Positions 1-10,784 are shown, counted from the first letter of the stretch. The stretch is DNA of 64,000 nt from Riptortus pedestris (GCA_019009955.1 CM032228.1:254225001-254289000); one strand, 5' to 3'. Notes: generated by a model from the letters alone, not told the origin. Numbers and translations: made by a program.

Positions 1-1180
1 TTTATGTTCGCTTTAAAAGCGATTCTTTAAACAGCAAAAACTCTTTGAATGGCATTTTTAGGGTCGCACAATTATTTATATGTGTTGATCAGCATTTAGA
101 AAAATCCAAGGTTGACCTCCAATCTGGAACACCTTCGGAACTCGAATCCTTGAAAAATTCGCGGGAATGGTAACTTTGGATTGGATAAGAAATTGATCGC
201 CGGAAATGAAGATTTCTCTGCAGTACAACGATGAACGAGAGGTTAAACCTTGGAGACTAAACAAGACGTTAGTTGTTGCCACTGGACACTTGTGTACATG
301 GACTCCAACGTTTAGCAGAGATTGAACAAGATCGGGTTTGGAAAGTAATCTTCTTCTTTTCCAAAAGTGATCATCTTGCCCAAAAACATTCTAACCGTTC
401 TAAACACTGTATCCTTGTCCAGTACTAAAAAAAATCAATGTTTCCTAATGGCCAATCTGCAGTACAACGAGAAAATCTTTTGCTCTATATACATCCTTCA
501 CGATTGTACATTGAACTAAGCAAGACGTTAATTATTGACACAAAACATGACTTTATGGGATAACGATACAAAAAAAAAAAAAAACGTTAAGCAATTATAC
601 ACCGAATTGTCCAAACTTTGCCACAGAATATCATTGCTCTAGAACGGATCGATATAATGACTTTGACAACTATTGGCACTCTTCAGCGTTGCTTGGTTTC
701 AGCAACTGGAACTGAAGAAGAACGAAAAAATAAATAAGAGAGATTTTAGTGCGGTATTCCCAGACACATTGAACAGTCCTGTATACTGTCACAACGTCAG
801 GTGTCTTCAAAAGTACCAATTTTGCATCCTTACGCAAAAGACGATCCACTCAGACTACACATAGATGTTTTGGAAAATGTAGAATGCGTTACTTTTGACT
901 AAATGTGTGTGGTGTTCGTGGATATATTAACTGTTCGGATGGGGTTTCCTCAGTAAACGTCGGACAATGTTTGAGCATTGCTTGGATTCGTCTCTGGACA
1001 TTGTTGGCGCTGAATACCGGCAGAATAAGGAATGGACAAGACGAAGCTTTGTTATAGGAGAAGTTTAGCTTTAAAGCCTTGAAAGGTGTTCACATTTTGC
1101 TGGGATAAAAGGATTCTCAAACAATGTTAGCTTATCGGAGGACAAGACTATAAAGGTTTCACAACAGACTTGTCCAAGTA
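1..1180. other. Unassigned AT-rich sequence with weak internal repetition
   Basis: I recognise no gene. Phrases such as CTGCAGTACAACGA and AACAAGACGTTA recur near 216-290 and 462-545, so part of this may be an old degenerate tandem repeat. A segment at about 862-945 also resembles 2610-2690. The small ORFs here (for example 76-282 minus and 673-864 plus) show no recognisable domain. Confidence 0.4.
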
Positions 1181-1185
1181 TTAGG

Positions 1186-1667
1186 TTAGCTTTGGGGGAT
1201 GTGGAAAATTTGCTGCAATGTTGGGAAGTATATATAATTATTAAATATTCGGCAATTATTTATAGACGAAAATTCACTGAAGATGGCAAAACTTATTTCT
1301 GCTGTCCCGCAAGGACAAAGGTCGTTATAATGGAAAGGAGCAAACAAGTCTAAAGAAATAAGGATGAAATTGAGGCTGAGAGAGAGTAAGAGTGAGGAGA
1401 AAGCACCCCCCCCCCTCTCACTCTGGTGTGACACGCGGATCCTTGCGGCTAAACCACCCCCTCCCCTATAAACCCCCCTATACCCCCCCCCCCCCCCCGG
1501 TGAAGTTTTCCTCGTGACCGTCCTTGAGGAGGCCGGCGACCCCGTGACACTACCCCCAGCTCTCGCCAAGGTCACTCGCCGCTCCGTATTGATTTTCCCC
1601 CTCCCAGTCACCGGCTCAAGGTGACGCCTATATATCACACCCCTCGGCTCTACCTGTCCAATTACAG
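1186..1667. other. GC-richer block with long C runs
   Basis: Base composition shifts sharply from the AT-rich surroundings. There are several CpGs and poly-C runs, including about 16 C at 1483-1498. A 170-codon minus-strand frame (1186-1698) is low complexity, rich in Gly, Arg and Ser from the C runs, and has no recognisable domain. It could be a CpG-rich regulatory patch or old repeat; nothing in the sequence decides. Confidence 0.35.
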
Positions 1668-2132
1668 CCCTCACGCAGGGGCTGCGTAAACTAAGCAAAT
1701 TTCCATCAAGAAAGAATTGAATAACTTGATTAGTATTTGCACCATTCCTGCTCCGATTTCAGCCAATAACAAATATGATTTTTAGTGAACGGCTAAATAT
1801 CAAGTATGGTTTAGATCAAATAAAAATATTCGAGCGAAGAAGGCAAAATCTTAATAAAGGCCTCATGGCAACAATTGTTGATATATTAGCTTGGAATGAA
1901 GAATTTCATGTGTTAACAGCTTATTGTTAATATGACACGTGTACTAGCGGGGGTTCACTGAAGGCTGAAAACTAAAATCCAAATATCTGGGCTAATATCC
2001 AACATTGAAAAAATAAATATACGGCAACATTCTTAGAAAATTATCGTTGCAGTAAGATTTTTTTCATATAGTTTTAAACGGACCCCATTTCCACCATCTC
2101 CTGGGTAGGATCAATGGACATTTTAGTCCTCG
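1668..2132 (+). mobile_element. TAH family, forward mosaic copy
   Basis: Opens with a diverged 5' terminus (CTCACGCAGGGGCTGCG, then AAACTAAGCA). It continues with core-like sequence around 1760-1830, then type ii module sequence (GTTAACAGCTTATTGTTAAT, about 1912-1932), and ends at the GGACCCCATTTCC...GGTAGGATCAATGGAC block. The order is scrambled, so this is probably two overlapping decayed insertions. It has no long TA tract and no terminal palindrome. Confidence 0.6.
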
Positions 2133-3260
2133 GGCAACAGGCCCTTCATAGGCAGAGGTTCAACGTCCAGAAGAATTACTGATCACCTGATCCATGCTGA
2201 AACAGGTGTCTCCCTGCATAATTGAAGGGCGCCATCTTAAAAGCTCCTCAAACTCAATTGGCGTTCATCCATTTTGCTAGCAGATGCTACTCCCCTCCAG
2301 GAACCTGCTTAGATCAAAACCCCCTTTCCACTGGAAATTGCATTCCAATATAGTTTCGCCTTCGCCAAGACGCAATCCAAAAATTTAACAGTTACTTCAA
2401 AAAAGACAGTAAAACATTTCCTGCTTGCATAAAGCGCTCATTTGCATACCGACTTGTGTACTGCGATATCGAAAAATTATTGCATGTCTGTCGACTGGAA
2501 CTCACATCAGTTCCAGATTTTGTGGATCGTTCTAAACATCCATTCGTTCAAGGTTCCATGAATTTGCTGAAATATTGTATGTGTTAAAACCTCAGGTTGA
2601 GAAATACTAAGTTTTAGAACATGGAGAATGCACTACTTTTGACTAGATGTATGTGGTTTTACCTGCAAATGTACACGTTAACAAATTTGGAATTAGGACT
2701 AGGAAGGTCTTGGACGTTAAGTCGAAGCGCATGTGCATTTCTGCCATGGTGTGTAGACCAAAGGAAAATGCCTTTTCTCAATATCCAAAAGAAATGTTTC
2801 CTTTTCCCGAGCCGGAGTACAAAAAGTATTGGCCGAGATTTGTGTTAGAAGAAAAGCTGTGGCTGTAGGAAAAGGAAGGAAAGGTTGTGGGACGGAGGGT
2901 CTGGGGCAGCCTGTTGCACGGCCTACTGGCACCCCATGTGTCTTCTCGCTCTAACCTCTCCACCTCTCATTCCAACCTAGGTTGTCAAATTTATATAGAC
3001 ATATCCCTCCCCCCAATGAAATTTCCTTTCATGGCGTGCTTAGTAGGAACGAAGGATGCGACCAGTCCTGGCCTACATATAATGACCCTTTTACAATTTT
3101 TTAATCGAGCGCAGAACTGCGTTTGGGAAATAATGCCCGGAATGCAATAGTTATTGGCGCCCGAACCGACTCCGAGTCACAACACCAAATGGGTTTTGCA
3201 GTTGTCAAATCAGTTTCCCGTTGAGTTTATACGTCAGAAGAGTTTCATTCTTAGTTTTCT
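2133..3260. other. Unassigned sequence
   Basis: No gene recognised. Short frames overlap on both strands at 2621-3150 without domain signatures. The stretch 2610-2690 is clearly related to 862-945 (shared GAATGC..TACTTTTGACTA and ATGT.TGTGGT), so at least this part is a dispersed or duplicated repeat. Confidence 0.4.
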
Positions 3261-3816
3261 ATAGGCTCTTAATGTCGCTGGTTAGACTCATGGAATTCGG
3301 AGATTGATCTAGAGCCTGCTCATTTCACTGCAATAAGATATATATATATATATCCCAGAAATACCAGAAACAGATTCAGGTTCGATCCCCGTCAAGAGAG
3401 AAAATTAGTTAACGAGGTCGCCACTAGAGCACGCTTGTGTCGCTGTGCCTATGGATTATCTGACTAAGAGTATATACGTCTGGCAGCCCCTCTGATGATG
3501 ACTAACGATTATGACTCTCTTAGATCCCGTTTACAGACATCCCGACATCGTGATCTGACACCAGATACAATGGCCAGCCTGCTGAGGACAACTCAAGCCA
3601 GGTCCTTCTTGGCTAACGGAGGCTGTTCGTCGAGTCGATCTCTCACTTCCTAAAACTCTGATGACGAATCATAAAGGTCTGTTATGTCGGCCGAAATTAA
3701 AAGGTATATCGTCCGGGAATGGTCTATACCGTAGAAGTATTATTGATATTTCAGACCTTAAACTTGATCCTTAGTTTTGCATAAATCATAACGAGTTTTG
3801 GAACGATTAAACGAAA
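3261..3816. other. Unassigned sequence with a 51-residue ORF and a B-box-like motif
   Basis: GGTTCGATCCCC near 3379 matches an RNA polymerase III B box, so a tRNA-derived SINE fragment is possible, but I see no convincing A box upstream. An ORF at 3498-3653 (plus) encodes 51 residues rich in Ser, Arg and Thr, in sequence of more balanced composition than its surroundings. No family is recognised. It is probably repeat-derived. Confidence 0.3.
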
Positions 3817-4269
3817 GTCCGTCACGCAGGGGTGGCGTAAACTAAGCAGATTTCCCACTTGAATTTTACAATAGAGAAATTTCACGAGAAGCGAACAGTT
3901 ACGGAAACGGCCAAATTAGCGTTTGGCGGAAACTCACGACCAGAACAGAAGCCGATCTCATCTGGTCCGTTATCCACACACACTTAATAAAAATGCAAAT
4001 ATTTCGGTTAATATTCAAGATAGAGAATAAATGTATAGAACAATATTTATAGTAAATATAATTTGCAATCAGATTGATTCTTTACAATTTTTCGATCCGA
4101 CGAATAGTAACGGAGATATTTAGAATATTGGTCTGATTTCAGCCTCCCATTGGTCTGATTTCAGCCATTAACGAACTTGATTTTATTTTTGCATAAAATG
4201 CTTAAATATCGAGTTTGGTAACGATCAAGAAAAAATTGCGACCGCTAGAGCGTTAACAGACACACAGAC

Positions 4270-4359
<90 letters not shown>

Positions 4360-4408
4360 GATATACCCGTCATTTGTAGAACCTCAATATCTAAGGGAAA
4401 TCTACTAA
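3817..4408 (+). mobile_element. TAH family, full-length forward copy, type i
   Basis: This is a complete example of the family. The 5' terminus GTCCGTCACGCAGGGG is followed by AAACTAAGCAGATTTCCC. The type i module (AACAGTTACGGAAACGGCC...TTGGCGG) comes next, then the core with ATGCAAATATTTCGGTTAAT and ATTGCGACCGCTAGAGCG, a (TA)n tract, and a shortened 3' tail ending CTAAGGGAAATCTACTAA. The left flank is CGAAA and the right flank AATC, so there is no obvious target duplication beyond A residues. There is no coding capacity, so any transposase would act in trans. Helitron/DINE-1-like assignment is inference. Confidence 0.75.
4278..4357. repeat. (TA)n microsatellite inside TAH copy
   Basis: About 40 TA units, at the fixed internal position of the family after GTTAACAGACA. 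Confidence 0.95.
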
Positions 4409-4636
4409 AATCACTTCAAACCCTTAAACCGAAAAATTTAATATATTGAGAAAACCATATCATTTTAGAGAGCGTAGCGCCTTTAGCGCTTTGGGAATAA
4501 AATTTAGAAAAATACTCAAAATTTTAAAATGAATTATAATAAAATAACTTCAATACTGAATTAAGCTATTATAATATAAATATTAACAAAAGCCCTCAAA
4601 TGTGAAATATTTTTGTCAGTGTAATTCTAACAAAAG

Positions 4637-5103
4637 TCCGTGACTCAGGGGCTGCGTAAACTAAGCAGATTTCCCACGTAAAGTGATACAATAGAGAAAA
4701 CAGCATACTAGTACCAGCAATAGTAAGGAATCTCTAAACCGATTTCACCAAACAGGGGGAACCAAACAGTTACGGAAACGGCCGAAATAGCTTTCGGCGG
4801 AAAGTCCATTATCCGTACACACTTAATACAAATGCAAATATCTATTATTATTAGATAGGTTATTATTCATGATAGAGAGTAAATGTATATAACAATATTT
4901 ATAGTGCATTTAATTGGAATAAGATTGGTTCTATACAAGATTATAGTAACAGAGATATTTCGACTTTTCCGAAATCCTCCCCTCTAAATCCTCCCTCCCA
5001 TTCGTTCGGTTTCAGCAATTAACGAACTTGATCTGTCTTTTTACATAAAACGTGTAAATATCGAGTTTGGTTGCGATCAAACAAAAATTGCGACCGCTAG
5101 AGC

Positions 5104-5166
<63 letters not shown>

Positions 5167-5287
5167 GGAACGGACCTCATTTTCGTCATCTCCTAGGTAG
5201 GATCGATGGCCATTTGAAGAAGTTTTTCGAAAATCGCGTCATGACTACGACCTCAATAGCTAATTTCCCATAAGAGAAATTTGCTAA
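4637..5287 (+). mobile_element. TAH family, full-length forward copy, type i
   Basis: Begins TCCGTGACTCAGGGGCTGCG after CAAAAG and ends GAAATTTGCTAA. It has the complete order of type i module, core, TA tract (5105-5161), GGACCTCATTTTCGTCATC block and terminal palindrome (diverged to TTTCCCATAAGAGAAA). It lies about 230 bp downstream of another full copy in the same orientation. Confidence 0.75.
5105..5161. repeat. (TA)n microsatellite inside TAH copy
   Basis: About 28 uninterrupted TA units at the family's internal microsatellite position. Confidence 0.95.
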
Positions 5288-5691
5288 TAAAATAATTTAT
5301 CATCAGTTGTATTGTCCCTTGAGAAGGCAGTAATTATTATTAGATTCTCATAATTTATATAGCTTGTCAGTCCGTAGTGCAACTTAAGATTAATAATGAA
5401 GTTAGTCGATACAATTAAAAATGTATGTTTTAGATTCACACTGTTCTAAGGATTAACGAAGTCCTTTTAATAATTAACGAAGTGACAGGGCAATGTTAGG
5501 AATTATAATTTGTTGAATTTGCGTTACATCCAAAGAATTATTTAAATAAGTGTAATTAGTTTTGATAATAATTGCCATCATTCTATTTTTAATTACCCGT
5601 TAATTACTAAAGGAAGTTTTGGAAAGTTGAAAATTTTATGTTTTAGAAGGAATTTAGTGTTTATCAATTATGACCTTCCTAGAACCCATAT
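5288..5691. other. AT-rich sequence, nothing recognised
   Basis: No ORF of note, no repeat family recognised and no RNA motif seen. Confidence 0.5.
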
Positions 5692-5936
5692 TAGCAGATT
5701 TCCCGTAAGGGAAATCAGTTAATAAGGTCGTTTCGAAGAATTTCCTCAAATGCCGTTCGATCCTACCTACATGAGGAAAATGAGTAGGGGAATGTCAAAA
5801 ATTATAATAACCTCCTTAATATCATGCGCCGTATCGAAAAATTATATAGAAATAATGTTATTCCAAATTTGATGTTCTATAAATGTTGTTATATAGATAT
5901 TTTCTCCACCTTCATTATTAACCGAGATAATGGCAA
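5692..5936 (-). mobile_element. TAH family, reverse copy with internal deletion
   Basis: On the minus strand the tail palindrome is at the left (AGCAGATTTCCCGTAAGGG). The core follows directly, without the microsatellite. The copy stops at ATTATTAACCGAGATAATGGCAA, next to the tail of the following reverse copy. Confidence 0.7.
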
Positions 5937-5938
5937 TT

Positions 5939-6090
5939 TTAGCAGATTTCCCTTAAGGGAAATCAGCTATTTAGGTCGTACTCATGACGCGATTTTCAAA
6001 AATTTACTTCAAATGACCATCGATCCTACCCAGGAGATGACGAAAATGAGGTCCAATCAAATATATATATGTATATATATATATTATATA

Positions 6091-6128
<38 letters not shown>

Positions 6129-6590
6129 CTGATAACGGGATAGCCGTCGCAATTTTAGTGTTATCGTTACAAAACTCTATATTTAAAAGTTTTATTCTGA
6201 AATAAAGATCTAGATAGTGAATGGCTGAAATAGTATCAGTGGGAGAGGGGGGGGGGGGGTTTAGAGGGGAGGATTTTCGAAAATTCAAAATATCTCCGTT
6301 ACTATACGTCGGATCGAAAAATTATATTATATTCTTATTGCAAATTAAATTTACTATAAATAATGTTATATACATTTATTGTGTATCTTGAATATTAACC
6401 GAAATATTTGCATTTTTCTGTTTTCAGCTTCTGAGATGAGATTGGCTAACTTCGGGTCTAGTCGTGAGTTTCCGTCGAGAGCTAGTTCGGGCCCTTCCCG
6501 TAACTGTTCGACTCTCTATTCTGAAATTTCTTTATTGTATAACTTCACGTGGGAAATCTGCTTAGTTTACGCAGCCCCTGCGTGACGGAC
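5939..6590 (-). mobile_element. TAH family, full-length reverse copy, type i
   Basis: Left end TTAGCAGATTTCCCTTAAGG carries the intact palindrome. The order then runs in reverse: TA tract (about 6059-6124), TTTGTCTGATAACG, core, type i module (GAGCTAGTTCGGGCCC), and TTTACGCAGCCCCTGCGTG then ACGGAC at the right end. Its tail abuts the previous copy after only TTTT, a head-to-tail arrangement. Confidence 0.8.
6059..6124. repeat. Interrupted (TA)n microsatellite inside TAH copy
   Basis: TA tract with occasional TGTA and TTAT interruptions, in the family's usual internal position. Confidence 0.9.
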
Positions 6591-6597
6591 TTTTTTT

Positions 6598-6735
6598 ATA
6601 TTTTAGTCATCAGTGAACCCCCACTTTTAGCCATGACACTTTAAAAATTAGAGAATATATAATGAAACATCTTATTCCAAGCATAAATACCAAATATTGT
6701 TTTCTATATTTTGTCAGATACATGCAAATAGTTAG
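6598..6735 (-). mobile_element. TAH family, reverse type ii fragment
   Basis: Contains the reverse type ii module: CAGTGAACCCCCACTTTTAG, ATGAAACATCTTATTCCAAGC, ATACCAAATATTGTTTTC and GATACATGCAAATAG. Confidence 0.6.
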
Positions 6736-7289
6736 TGTCAGAACATCATCAATTGAGGTTTTATTGACGGCTCATTTCTACTCAAATATATTTTTTTTTT
6801 CTGGAAATTTAGTATATATGATGAGACTAGATCAGTTGTCTGTCATTCCAACATGTGGGACGTTACAGGACTTTTCTGTTGAGGGGAGTCAGTTCGGGGT
6901 ATTGGGAATTTGGGGGGAAAAAATGTCTAAAAGATCCTGTCAAAAGTTTATATATATAACAACAATAGTGAAATAACAATATTATATCAATTTTATTACT
7001 ACATAAAAATAGCTTTAATAAAAAAATAATATAAAAATAAATATAATAACACACGTCAATAGTTATAACAGTTCAACAAACAAAAGACAATATACTGAAG
7101 TAATACAAAACATAAGGCAGTGACCAAGACATAACAAACTTGAGGTTATACACAGTACTTCTAATGTAAACAAAGGAACTACAGAGATGTACAATAATTT
7201 TTAAGTATCCTTAGTCTTGGCAAGTTGAATTAACACAAACACTTTCTATTACACTCCAATAACAATGTGCAATATATATATATTTAAAG
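6736..7289. other. AT-rich sequence, nothing recognised
   Basis: Short TA and T tracts only. The small frames at 6662-6976 and 6863-7054 overlap on opposite strands and show no domain. Confidence 0.45.
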
Positions 7290-7395
7290 TAGTGCCTGCA
7301 TTTTTAGAGCCCTGAAGAAGAGAAAATAAATATTCTCGAAATATTGGAATGAACTAAGATTATTTCACCAACACTGGCCAAAACTCTAAAAAACA
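7290..7395 (+). mobile_element. Possible Penelope/SINE-type tail with hammerhead-like core
   Basis: CCCTGAAGAAGAGAAAATAA...TCTCGAAATATTGGAATGAA has the CTGAAGA and GAAA strands of a hammerhead ribozyme. They are separated by a segment able to pair GAGAA with TTCTC. Penelope-like elements and related non-autonomous units are known to carry minimal type I hammerheads near their ends, and tails of this style are common in invertebrates. I could not define stem III or a UH cleavage site, so activity is doubtful. Confidence 0.35.
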
Positions 7396-7404
7396 ACACC
7401 ACCT

Positions 7405-7407
<3 letters not shown>

Positions 7408-7452
<45 letters not shown>
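7408..7452. repeat. (TA)n microsatellite
   Basis: About 22 TA units, with no TAH core next to them, so this tract is independent or follows the preceding element's tail. Confidence 0.9.
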
Positions 7453-7455
<3 letters not shown>

Positions 7456-7789
7456 AAGGAAGAAAGAAATAATGCTACTACTTCTTGGTATCTATTTGAG
7501 GATTATGGAAATGACTTAGGTTTTATATTGTAGGGTCTTGTTTTGAGCTCCTTGCTCCTTCTGTATTAGGGATTTTATTCAGTTCCTTTCTTCAAGTTTT
7601 CTCTATTTCTAACCGGCCTCTGATATTTTAATATCTCGGCTAACCAATTCCTATTCGATATCTGCATTGGGCAAACATGTTTTCAGCAGTACTCTTGATT
7701 AAAAAGATTAGCCATTATGATTGTAAGGATTAAACTTGATAAACACGCGAGTGAGTTATAACTGGTTCGGATTCCCTTCTGGCCTAATG
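7453..7789. other. Unassigned sequence
   Basis: No gene or repeat family recognised before the tandem array begins. Confidence 0.45.
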
Positions 7790-9775
7790 CTATTCTTAAG
7801 CTTGACAAATGTATTATCAATGTATGCCTGTCCTTATCCTTTGTATATGCCGCAAAATCCTACCAAGACGATATCTCCTAACCTGACGCATGTCATCAAT
7901 ATCAATATTTCCCGTACCATGGCATAGTCCACAATATCACATCAAGACGATGTATCAATACTGTTGGAACCTCGTCAATATGAATCTTATCCATATTCCT
8001 GGAATGTGCTACTATAACCATCCAAGATAATATGCCACAACCTTGGGAACGCCATCAATACCAATATTTCTGGTAACCATGGCATATACCACAATATCTA
8101 TCCAAGACGATGTATCAATACGGTTGGACCTTGTCAATATGAATCCTATCCATATTCCTGGAATGTGCTACTGTAACCATCCAAGATAATATGCCACAAA
8201 CTTGGGAACGCCATCAATACCAATATTTCTGGTAACCATGGCGTATACCACAATATCTATCCAAGACAATATGTCCATGCGGTATGAACCTCATCAATAT
8301 GAAACCTGTCCATATTCCTGGAATGTCCTACCATAACCATCCAAGATAATATACCACAAACTTTGAAACGTACCAGTCTTTCCCATATCAATGGCATATG
8401 TCACAATATCTATCCAAGACAATGTATCCATACGGTTAGGACCTCATCAATATGGATCCTATCCACATTCATGGAATGTGCTACTAATCCTCCATGATAA
8501 TGTACCAGAACCTTGGGAACGCCTTAACCCTCCGTCGGGGGCACCTCTGGACGAAACAAAATCGGGCGCACCCGGCCTGAGAGGCCGCTCACATATTTTA
8601 AACCCCCACTACCCAACTAATTAACTTTAATTTAAAACGCTGGTAGGACAGACTTCGCTAGGATCTTTGGAAACCAAATATAATATTTATAACGTAAACT
8701 ATTGTTTTTATTAGAATAGAATGAAGCTTATACTAAAACAAGTAAAATTGATCAGGCGCATTCGGCCTGAGAGGCCAGAGTTAGACTAGCACTTATTTCT
8801 CAAGATATCGACGAACTTCCATATAGAATAGCATTAATCTTAGTAAAAGGGACGATTGCAACAGATATATCTTGAAAACAAATCACCTTCGAAATTAAGG
8901 AGCAATTGGGTGCAGTCGGCCTCACAAGCCACCTAGGGACCAGTCGGTCTGGATGAAGGATGGCAATAGACTAAAGTAGGGGATTCTAAGCATGAACACA
9001 AATCAGGAAATTACTGGGAATGGCCCCTCACAGGGGAAACAGAATGAGGCGTGGTATCAAAAAGTGTGTTTTCCTGGCCTCTCAGGCTAGGTGCGCCCGA
9101 CGGAGGGTTAAATATCAGAATTTCCCATATCCCTGGTATATGACACAATATTCCTCGAAGAAACCTCATCAATACCGTTCCTGTTTGTGTCCCCACAAAC
9201 CTTTCCGAGACAAGCCCGAAGAATTGTGTCGATCCTGCCCATTTTCCTTGAATATACATCACCATCCTGCCTAGACAGAACGTGTAGAATCTTATCAATA
9301 TTTCCTGTATCTCGAGCAATTGAGACTAAGGAGCATCATCGGTAGCATTCCTATTCATAGTTTTGGCAAATGGCACAATATCCTTCCAAGATAATATGGG
9401 CGAACCATTAGAACGTCGTCAATGTAAATTCTCTTTATGTTCCTGGCAGATGCTACAATATCCTGCCAAGATGATATCCTACACCCAATAGAATATAGTC
9501 AATATAATTTCTGTCCGTATCCTTGGCATATACCGCAATATTTATCTAACACAATATTTGCAGACATACAGCTCATCGTCAGTGTCAATCCTACACATAT
9601 TCCCGGTAGTATGCATCAATGTCGGTCCAATTCAGTATGTCCGACCTTATGTTTCATGTTCACATCAAAGCTATCTGTATCCTTGGCAAACACCGTAATG
9701 TCGCTCAAAGACAGTATTTCGAACATATTCCTATGCATGTTTCTAGAACGTGTTCCCTGGATAAAGTTTCCATTT
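7790..9775. repeat. Degenerate tandem array, about 80-bp monomer in 160-bp dimers, split by a transposon
   Basis: Phrases recur at about 160-bp spacing: TGTATCAATAC near 7951 and 8111, and a related ATGTCCATGCGG near 8271. The two halves of each 160-bp unit align with each other (CATCAATACCAATATTTCTGG / GTCAATATGAATCC...TTCCTGG), pointing to an ancestral monomer of about 80 bp. Copies are most regular at 7930-8520. They continue in diverged form after 9112 (CCCTGGTATATGACACAATATTCC) to about 9775. A 580-bp piggyBac-like element interrupts the array. Confidence 0.75.
8528..9107. mobile_element. piggyBac-like non-autonomous element flanked by TTAA
   Basis: The 580-bp element starts CCCTCCGTCGGG and ends CCCGACGGAGGG, a 12-bp terminal inverted repeat. 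It is bordered exactly by TTAA at 8524-8527 and 9108-9111. CCC termini and TTAA target duplication are hallmarks of the piggyBac superfamily. Further inward, GGCGCACC...GGCCTGAGAGGCC at the left mirrors GGCCTCTCAGGC...GGTGCGCC at the right. Two more related blocks lie inside (GGCGCATTCGGCCTGAGAGGCC near 8755 and GGTGCAGTCGGCCTCACAAG near 8910), resembling sub-terminal repeats. No transposase frame is present. Array sequence on both sides gives an independent empty-site comparison. Confidence 0.85.
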
Positions 9776-10226
9776 CCATACTGTCAAATGCTTGAGTTTC
9801 TGACAATGGGACTTCACTGAAAGCAGCAACCCCTGCCTGTCCTCGTGACCTTCCCCGTTGCCTGCACCAGCAGAAACCAGGTCTTCCTGTGTTCACTAAC
9901 GACCCCATCCAAGAACTCTCCATTAGACGTACCATCTACCAACAGACGTGTGAATCATAGCTACAAGCTGAACATCTGGGAGAGTACAAGGAACACGAGG
10001 TGGTCCTGAGGAGTGTCCTAGATTGGCGGGTAGTGTCGAAACCCCCAGCATACTTTGCTAATCCAAGAGGCAAGGTCGCCCACTAGTCTCCCCTACCTGT
10101 TCTCTTCCCCCCTTCATCCCTTCATCGCCGCTTCCCACCCACGCCTCTCATCATCTCTCCTAATCCTCTTCGAACACCTTCATCATCTTCTTTGATGCCA
10201 GTAGCTTCATCACTAAACATAAAACG
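9776..10226. other. Unassigned, C-rich toward the right
   Basis: No gene recognised. Sequence after about 10080 is pyrimidine-rich (CTCCCCTACCTGTTCTCTTCC). Confidence 0.45.
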
Positions 10227-10227
10227 T

Positions 10228-10393
10228 CCGTCACGCAGTTGCTGCGCGAACCAAGCTGATATTCAAATTACTTCCATTGCACACAACTGATCGCAACATA
10301 TTTTCTCTATTTCCATGTACAAATTTGTGTAGAGATGTCGAATCAGCTCGTGGGAAACCTGTTTATTTTACGCAGCCCATGCGTGACGGACGT
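10228..10393. mobile_element. Foldback element built from two opposed TAH 5' termini
   Basis: The left end GTCCGTCACGCAG and right end CTGCG-type sequence (CATGCGTGACGGAC) are inverted copies of the TAH 5' terminus, about 165 bp apart. Between them is type iii material (ACAACTGATCGCAACATATT and CAGCTCGTGGGAAACC). The result looks like a terminal-inverted-repeat MITE assembled from two 5' ends. Confidence 0.65.
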
Positions 10394-10640
10394 TTCGTTT
10401 TTGAGACCCCCCCCCCAAAACAAAAACATCTAAATTGGGTACTATAAAATAATATATTGATTAATCCTAAATTGCACGAATTTCTCGATTTAGAGACATT
10501 AGTTAATAGTGGCTATATTAATAGGAAACAATTCATTTAATGATGTATTTTATGAGAATTTATTTTGAATAATATTATTCACTAACTAAAATTAATTTAG
10601 TTTAAGAAAATTAAATATAAAACGTTTTTTTGACAAAATA

Positions 10641-10713
10641 CTTATTCCTTTTTTCTCTCTTTTTCAGGTAAGTTTCTGAGCATAAATATTTCTTTTGTGA
10701 TAGACAGGTGAGT
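10641..10713 (+). promoter_or_regulatory. Recursive-splice-like site (3' and 5' splice motifs juxtaposed) with a second donor
   Basis: A long pyrimidine tract (CTTATTCC then TTTTTTCTCTCTTTTTC) leads to CAG at 10665-10667. This is followed immediately by GTAAGT, giving the Yn-CAG|GTAAGT pattern of recursive-splicing ratchet points in long introns. A second strong donor, CAG|GTGAGT, lies 40 nt downstream at 10707|10708. The site could therefore be a true 40-nt microexon or a recursive-splice exon with competing donors. It is outside any recognised repeat. No transcript evidence is available. Confidence 0.45.
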
Positions 10714-10784
10714 TATACAAATTATTGTCCATTTTTATTGCATGCTGTTTAAGATAATTGTTATTCCTTTGTTATCATTAAGCG

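Noticed and set aside
1186..1698. 170-codon minus-strand ORF as a gene
   Set aside because: Low-complexity product of C runs, ending in AT-rich sequence with no domain. GC-rich DNA lengthens chance frames.
3154..3175. LTR-retrotransposon primer-binding site (TGGCGCCCGAACC)
   Set aside because: The match to a lysine-tRNA-type site is suggestive, but no LTR pair, polypurine tract or gag/pol frame is visible nearby.
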